Origin: Sordariomycetes sp. S80-01Y
Taxonomy: Eukaryota > Ascomycota > Sordariomycetes
DNA: 64,000 nt
NCBI GenBank assembly: GCA_037042185.1
Contig: JAXQJY010000021.1
Span: 1 to 64,000 of the forward strand
Direction: 5' to 3'
Position numbers and translations under genes: made by a program. The notes below the pieces were generated by a model, which was not told the DNA's origin, ran no database searches, and saw only the letters and a list, made by a program, of their open reading frames with translations. Positions 58,736 to 64,000 of the stretch are shown here, piece by piece (the first letter of the stretch is position 1; the number at the start of each line of letters is the position of its first letter).

Positions 58736-59347
58736 TCACTTCCTTTCCGTCCACGGCAATTTGATCTCTACAGGCAGCATGTCCTTCTCAACCATGTCCC
58801 TGAGTTCTGCAGCCTCGACCTTCTTCAATGCATCCAATATCATGCCGTACGTCCCCTCGCTAAGACCTTCCCTCCGATCACAGTAAACATCAATACCCTC
58901 CTTAGTGAACACCGTCGGGGCAAACCAGGTGACGGCCCATCTCTCAGTCTCCCCATCCCCTCTCTGTGCCTCTCCCCAAGCTAGCACTTCCCAATGCGAC
59001 CCAACGAAGAATAGCCATCCCTTCCCCCTCCAGTCCCAGCCGCCATCTGCAGCTTTGGTGTCAACGCCCTCAACCGACTTCAGCACGCCGGCTTTTTTGC
59101 TGGGTTCGTATTCGACCATATCGTCGATGCGAGGACGGCCATCCGTTTTAGGGTCGAGGGTCTTGTAGCTGATGCGCACATTGCGCGAGGTACGCCACAT
59201 CGCGAGGGTCGAATGGGTGACAGTCCATGTACGCGTGAGCCAGTCGAGGGATGGCGAGGGTGAGGCGCCCCCTGGCCCGGATTTTTGTGGCTTGCTGGGG
59301 GCGTATTTCGAGGGCAGATTGATGGTGATGGGTGTTGGTTCCGCCAT
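58736..59347 (-). CDS. Conserved fungal protein, possibly lipocalin-like
   Basis: Single exon of 203 residues from the ATG at 59347 (MAEPTPITINLPSKYAPSK). A longer frame begins at 59395, but its extra residues look like leader sequence. The protein is rich in Trp and in alternating polar/hydrophobic strands: LDWLTRTWTVTHSTLAMWR, VRISYKTLDPKTDGRPRIDD, GGWDWRGKGWLFFVGSHW and ERWAVTWFAPTVFTKEGIDV. A final helix holds EGTYGMILDALKKVEAAELR. The strand pattern and the Trp near the N-terminus recall a lipocalin/calycin barrel, a fold often predicted for fungal proteins of this size. No signal peptide or membrane span is seen. The function is unknown. Confidence 0.75.
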   Translation of the reverse strand: MAEPTPITINLPSKYAPSKPQKSGPGGASPSPSLDWLTRTWTVTHSTLAMWRTSRNVRISYKTLDPKTDGRPRIDDMVEYEPSKKAGVLKSVEGVDTKAADGGWDWRGKGWLFFVGSHWEVLAWGEAQRGDGETERWAVTWFAPTVFTKEGIDVYCDRREGLSEGTYGMILDALKKVEAAELRDMVEKDMLPVEIKLPWTERK

Positions 59348-59849
59348 CGTGGGTGGTGGTATCTGTAGGAAATGGGTAAGATGCAGCGAAAGCACGTAGT
59401 TATGCGAGAGGCGCTCAAAGTAGGAAGGGAAAAGCTGAGTAATTGTGAACTAGCTGAAAGCGAGTACGACACTGACACTGGGAATTCGGTCTCATCGACG
59501 ATACCCTGATGCCGCTTTTGCAGATCCTCGGAAGTTGAAGCATCCGGTGGACTATGCGACGCTTTGGAGTGCCAATTTCCGATGCCATCCTTTACAAAGG
59601 AATGCGCAAACTAGAATGAGCTCATTTTATGCACAGCTGAAACTTCAGCGACCTTCTGCCAGTTAAAAAATCGCATTATATGCCTGCGTGTTGGTGCTCC
59701 AAATGCAAACCATATTCCAAAAGCAGCGAGCTTCTGGAATGATGTCACAGCCAATGGCGACGCGTTTTTGAACTTGTGCTCCTCAATTCTCACCTCACCT
59801 CATCTCACCAAGCTCACGACCACCCACGGGGCATCTTGCAGGACCTAAG
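59348..59849. other. Divergent intergenic region
   Basis: A 502-bp gap between two divergent conserved hypothetical genes. CT-rich sequence with CTCACC repeats (about 59780-59825) precedes the plus-strand ATG. No gene seen. Confidence 0.5.
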
Positions 59850-60377
59850 ATGGACCCGGATACCGACGAAGCGGCCATGGCCGAGATGATGGGGTTTTCC
59901 TCGTTCGGCGGCCCTGAGCGACCTCAAAAGAAACGCCGCTACAATCCGGGCGCGGACGCAGCTACCGCCACTGCTGCGCAAACAACTGGCTCCAACTCAA
60001 CGCCTCTTGGCGCGAGAAAAGAACGTGACGTTGACAACCAAGACCGCATCGATCTGGAAGACTTTGGTGACGACGCCGGCAATCATGATGATCAGATTCC
60101 GGCAGTGGTGTCACTCCTCGGGGCACCACCAGCAATCCTCCCACGGCGACCAGCCACCTCGCCATCGAAGCCAGCAAACAGCCATCAAGACATGCCTCAA
60201 GGAATGCGGACAGCACCCTGGTATGAAGGCTACCACGATACCCTGTCGAATCTCAACCCTTGGGCAAAGCTCGAAGAAAGGTTGGGTCTCGAACCGCTTG
60301 GCAACTGGCCAAAGCAACCTCACGGGCAGCCGAGGGTACAAGATCCATCGATTTTGGCCGGTAAAGAGAAAACGTGA
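59850..60377 (+). CDS. Conserved fungal protein with MGFSSFG motif, function unknown
   Basis: Single exon of 175 residues. The N-terminus, MDPDTDEAAMAEMMGFSSFG, is followed by a basic PERPQKKRRYNPG segment that could act as a nuclear signal. The middle is of low complexity and acidic (DLEDFGDDAGNHDDQ). The C-terminal third has GMRTAPWYEGYHDTLSNLNP and WAKLEERLGLEPLGNWPKQ, a conserved-looking helix. I recall similar short proteins with an N-terminal MGF-FG motif and KKR tract in ascomycetes, but cannot attach a named family. The frame is closed on both sides by stops and the ATG follows a CT-rich leader. Confidence 0.75.
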   Translation: MDPDTDEAAMAEMMGFSSFGGPERPQKKRRYNPGADAATATAAQTTGSNSTPLGARKERDVDNQDRIDLEDFGDDAGNHDDQIPAVVSLLGAPPAILPRRPATSPSKPANSHQDMPQGMRTAPWYEGYHDTLSNLNPWAKLEERLGLEPLGNWPKQPHGQPRVQDPSILAGKEKT

Positions 60378-61533
60378 GAGGCGCAAGCTACACCCAGCAC
60401 GAACGCTGTTGCTTCAAATGTTCAGTCTGGACGAGGCTTGACTGTTGCAACCGTGGATGCAGCCAGTCGATGTCCTCGCTTCAAACCTGCCTTTTTTCGC
60501 GACACATGTGCAAGCCGTCATGTCTCGAGGTGAAAAAGACAGTTTTGTACTGGTTATGGAGCGACTGGTCAAAAGGAACATAGGGAACTCATTCGACACT
60601 TTGGACATACAATGAGCTGTTCCGAGGGCTTGCGAGAAACAGCATCTCGGTCGATGAAAAGGGGTCAGCTGCTGGTCACGTGATACCCCCTGTTCTCTTC
60701 TGTCAGCTCATGGGTCAGCACACACCCACAACAGCAGTTAGCGCCATGTCATGTGATGGAATACGCTTGGACATGGTCATGCTGAGTCCGAGAAGGATGG
60801 GATGACCTTAGAGTAATGTGTGGGGGGCTGTCACATCCGAGGGGTCAAGCTGGTCCCCCGCTCTACACAGGTCTCTACAATGGTCACTCTTCGATTTGGC
60901 ACGGCAATGACATTATTGGTACCTTTATCAACGCCCATGGACACGGAGAAAAGATGTATCTCGAAGAACCGTGCGCCAGGATACCTGAAAACTGCAATAC
61001 ACCCTTCCAGAAACGGGAAAGCGCCTCATAACATATCCCAAAAATCCCACTCTTGTCCTCTCAAAACTCGCTTGCTGAGTCACAATGGGCAGACTCCTTG
61101 TCTGCAGGCTCCATCACTCAGCTCCACGCCTCTGCCTCTGTGCTTGCCGCGAAGACTACCTGCAGCAGAGCCGCCAGGGAGTGTCCCCAAATCAGACGCC
61201 CCCATCCCGCAAGAACGTACCCAATCAAGAGTCCAAGGTTCCATGCCCGTCGTGAAACAGCCGCCTCCACATCTCCGTAACCGTAAAAGCAGCAACAGAT
61301 CGTTTGCAGCTGCAAGATAGCCGCCGGATCAAGCCGTAGTGGGGGGAGGCGTGTGCAACGCACCCTGCTGGCGGATCCAGCCTGCTGGTGCTGCGGAGAA
61401 TGGGGAAGAGCCTCATTAACCTCGCGTCGTCGTACCTGCATGAAACATGGGGTATTGTTTGCATTTTTTAACCTCGTCGCATGGAATTGACATTTTTGAA
61501 ATGCAGAGTCGTAAAAAGTGCACAATGGGTGAT
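60378..61533. other. Intergenic, no gene seen
   Basis: A 1.16-kb gap between the convergent stops of the MGFSSFG gene and the KxDL gene. A Pro/Ser-rich frame at 60820-61320 (166 codons) was considered and not accepted, because overlapping frames on both strands are equally open. Confidence 0.5.
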
Positions 61534-62226
61534 TTAGCACTCAGGAGAAGGGTAGCGAGCGCGGGCCTTGGCGTACTCCTTGGGGTGTTTGCGCGAAGCT
61601 TTGCCCTGTAGCGACCTGCTCGCTGTTAGATTGATTTACTCAATGATGCCTATCGTTACTCACGAGACTTTTTTCTGCGTCCACTCTAGATCGCCACGAA
61701 CTTCGCGCGCATCGCGCATGCCATCCTGGAAACGCTCGCGGGTCCTCGCCAGACGAGCTTGCGCCTGTTGTTGGAGCTCCATGAGCTCGCGATGCTTAGC
61801 ATTCAGCTTTCCAGATCTGCCAAATCTTCTGTCAGTGACAAGACCGGCGTAACGCAAGTCAACCCGCAAATGGCTCTATGAACCACCCGCGGATTGAAAG
61901 AGAGACACTCACGTTTGGGCTTGAACGGCCATGCTGCGGTCAAGAGGAATCGGGTTGAAGGAGGTCGAGAAACGATCTTGCATATACTCCTGAAAGTCTA
62001 CACCACTGGCAGACTGAGTGCTGTCGTAATCGCTTGTCGAGCTGCCCATGTAGCCGGCCGAGGTACCGGAGTAGCCAGAGGGGACACCAGAGGCATGGCT
62101 CATGGTCTCGTCACACTCCATGGGAGAGTCATCGTATTGGCTGTAGGCAGGGTATTGATTGCCCTTGGCTGAGGACCCGGGTGGCATGTTGTAGGAGGAG
62201 TAAGCAACCGAGTATGGGGCAGACAT
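61534..62226 (-). CDS. KxDL-domain protein, BLOC-1 subunit KXD1-like
   Basis: Three minus-strand exons, 62226-61913, 61816-61664 and 61615-61534, giving 182 residues. Introns (96 and 48 bp) have GTGAGT donors. The first 80 residues are Ser/Tyr/Gly-rich and disordered. The helical domain follows: FQEYMQDRFSTSFNPIPLDR, then SGKLNAKHRELMELQQQAQA, RDAREVRGDLEWTQKKVSSL and KHPKEYAKARARYPSPEC. Fungal KXD1 proteins of the BLOC-1 complex, which acts in endosome maturation and Rab GAP recruitment, have the same order. The signature KxDL is Arg-Gly-Asp-Leu here. The last acceptor was placed at 61615 because it keeps frame and yields KVSSL. A second AG ten bases on would shift the frame. Confidence 0.82.
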
Positions 62227-64000
62227 GGTGACAGTGGCGTGTTATCCGAGGCTTAGTTGATACAGCAGACTGTTGTAAGACAACAGCTTGACTTGGTCAA
62301 GGTTGGATTGGATGAGTGAGTAAGCGGCTGAAGGCTAAGATGGGATCTTGGAGGCCAAAAGGGTTGGAGAAGATAGAAAGAAGTCTGAAGAAAAAGTGAT
62401 GGTAAAGGAAGAAGGAGAAACTCTCATCAACTTGATCGAAACGTACCCTTTTATACTTTTTCGGAACCCCCCAAGACGGCACTACTCGACTTCGAGGATA
62501 ACAGCCATGACTCTATTCGCCGGCAGGACAGAGGGAGACCCCGCTTGGAAGAGAGAGTAGGAAAATGATGGACATGGTGAGGGCCGAGAAGCGGTGATGG
62601 GGATGATCACGGCCGACGGCGTGTGTGGGGTGTAGGGAGTATGCTTGGTATGGATACCCATCCCTGAGAGAAGGAGCCATTGACACCAACGATGTGGTAA
62701 CCAACGGGAGAGATGAATTGGCAAAGATGGCAGCCTGGCAGTGGAGGACATCATGAAGCTATTGGCCGAGACCAGGGTCGCTGGGACGTACCATGGCTGG
62801 TCCAAGGGGTGTGCATTGAGAAAGGAGAGCGACGGCTGTAGAGAAAGATCCATGCGAAAGTCAAAGAAGCTCCAAGAGCCAGGACTAGTGGAGATGGTTT
62901 GGGCAACTCGACGAAAGAAACACAAGAGCGTACGTCGAGGACCGGTGAATGGTCCGAGCCAAGGAGGTTTGTCACACACGAGAACAACCAGAAAGACCCG
63001 CCAAAACGGAGCTCTCTCGGCTAGTGACATGGAAGCGTATCCTGATGCGAGATATTCCAGTAGAAAAAGCGTCGACTAATGGAGGGTGGCTGCTGCAGTA
63101 GCAAAGGCGGCCAGCGAACCAGGAGCGGCCGTGTCTAAAACGTCCCCACGGCTTCAAGAATATGTTCCGCACAGGTAACGGAGCGGGAGCCAGGGCCGGA
63201 GCCAGAAGGTTCACCAAATGAGGGCGGAGTGTCGTGATAGGATCGGGAGGGCTCGACGTGAAGGGGACTAGCTGTGTACACGCCACCGTGAAGACCAGCT
63301 CGGGGCAGACGGAGGTTGCAAGCGCGGAACAGTGACGCTAACGACTTCGCCTCGCAAAAGCAGCACTAGATCTGTGGATAGCAGTTGAGGAAGCTGCGTG
63401 TCGTCCCACACGCCCCGTCATGTCGTTGGACCGGTATGATAGAGGAAGTCAGAGCGCTTGCGTTGGGCCAGTTTCAGAGAGAAGGGGATGACGCGCGAGG
63501 GTCAGGCCAGGCTGGGGTAGGGAATACGTCGGGCAGGAGTGCAGGGCGTGCAGAAGAAATGGCCCTGGCCGGCTGCAGTTCGATATGAACAACGGTCGAA
63601 CCGTGTGCGGTGCTGCGTTGTGCTGGCGCGCCGTGTTGCGCTGTAGTGATGCGTTGTCAAGACAAGGGCCAGAGGATCATCCGAAAGGGATTCGGTTCCC
63701 CAAACCGCAGCATGGGTACCTCAGGGAGGTTTCCAGAAGAGGTCCCAGGCCATGTCGCTGGGTTGTATCGGGGCTGCGAGGGAGAGCGGAGGAGATACGA
63801 TGAGGGGACTTGGACGACGTTGACACCTGATCGGACCACCTGAGTTCTCGAGGCGCCTATTGGGCGCAAATCGGCCGTAGACAACCCAGGAATAATTTCT
63901 TGCGGCGTCCATTGGCTGAAAAGATTGAGTGCTTGATATGCCCTTGGTCAATTTGCCCCTCCCCCACTTCAGTCTTCCATCCTCGCCCACCGTTGACAGC
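62227..64000. other. Right end of window, no gene seen
   Basis: About 1.77 kb upstream of the KxDL gene. A minus-strand frame at 62482-63030 (182 codons) lacks any family resemblance and overlaps open frames on the other strand. CT/GA-rich stretches at about 62340-62430 probably belong to the KxDL promoter and leader. The window ends without another recognisable start. Confidence 0.45.

Noticed and set aside
60820-61320. 166-codon Pro/Ser-rich frame
   Set aside because: No family resemblance and overlapping frames on both strands are open.
62482-63030. 182-codon minus-strand frame near the window end
   Set aside because: Starts and runs through promoter-like GA/CT-rich sequence; no recognisable domain.
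1-64000. Search for CRISPR arrays, rRNA genes or a secondary-metabolite cluster
   Set aside because: No regularly spaced repeats, rRNA-like sequence or synthase genes are present; the gene set is housekeeping eukaryotic.

Overview
The window is nuclear DNA of a filamentous ascomycete (Pezizomycotina; Dothideomycetes is my best guess, low confidence). The evidence is short introns (about 48-98 bp) with GTRNGY donors and CTAAC/CTGAC branch sites, single-copy conserved genes on both strands, a secreted pepsin-type protease, a fungal sugar permease, DUF8035-like and Lte1-type proteins, and an AT-rich block with the dinucleotide pattern of repeat-induced point mutation (RIP). I rebuilt 22 protein genes, most from two or more exons, by checking donor, acceptor and reading phase at each junction.

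Left gene-rich arm (1-8.2 kb): COG8 (Golgi tethering), HEM25 (mitochondrial glycine carrier for haem synthesis), an RS-rich coiled-coil protein, prefoldin subunit 1, and an alkaline ceramidase whose reading frame needs a 3-nt internal exon. From about 9.2 to 18.9 kb there is a gene-free AT-rich block with no open frame longer than 110 codons and no recognisable element family. It ends at a run of 22 G.

Centre (19.4-37.8 kb): an MFS sugar permease, the ER Hsp70-like chaperone LHS1 (ending HDEL), a secreted aspartic protease, a small coiled-coil protein, a fringe-like GT31 glycosyltransferase, APC10/DOC1 (anaphase-promoting complex) and a stomatin-type SPFH protein. Intergenic stretches here are 0.5-2.8 kb.

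Right housekeeping arm (39.4-62.2 kb): NOP58 (box C/D snoRNP), VMA6 (V-ATPase subunit d), mitoribosomal uS15m, 40S protein RPS0/uS2, the large Ras-GEF LTE1, SEC18/NSF, a CIR_N-domain protein with an 8-nt first exon, two conserved hypotheticals, and a KxDL (BLOC-1 KXD1-like) protein. Many genes form divergent pairs (NOP58/VMA6, uS15m/RPS0, SEC18/CIR_N) or tight convergent pairs. The last 1.8 kb shows no gene.

Taken together the genes cover membrane traffic (COG8, SEC18, KXD1, VMA6), ribosome production and translation (NOP58, RPS0, uS15m), protein folding (prefoldin, LHS1) and cell-cycle exit (APC10, LTE1). I see no operon-like or defence system. No viral or retroelement gene is recognisable. 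The most unusual feature is the 3-nt ceramidase microexon.
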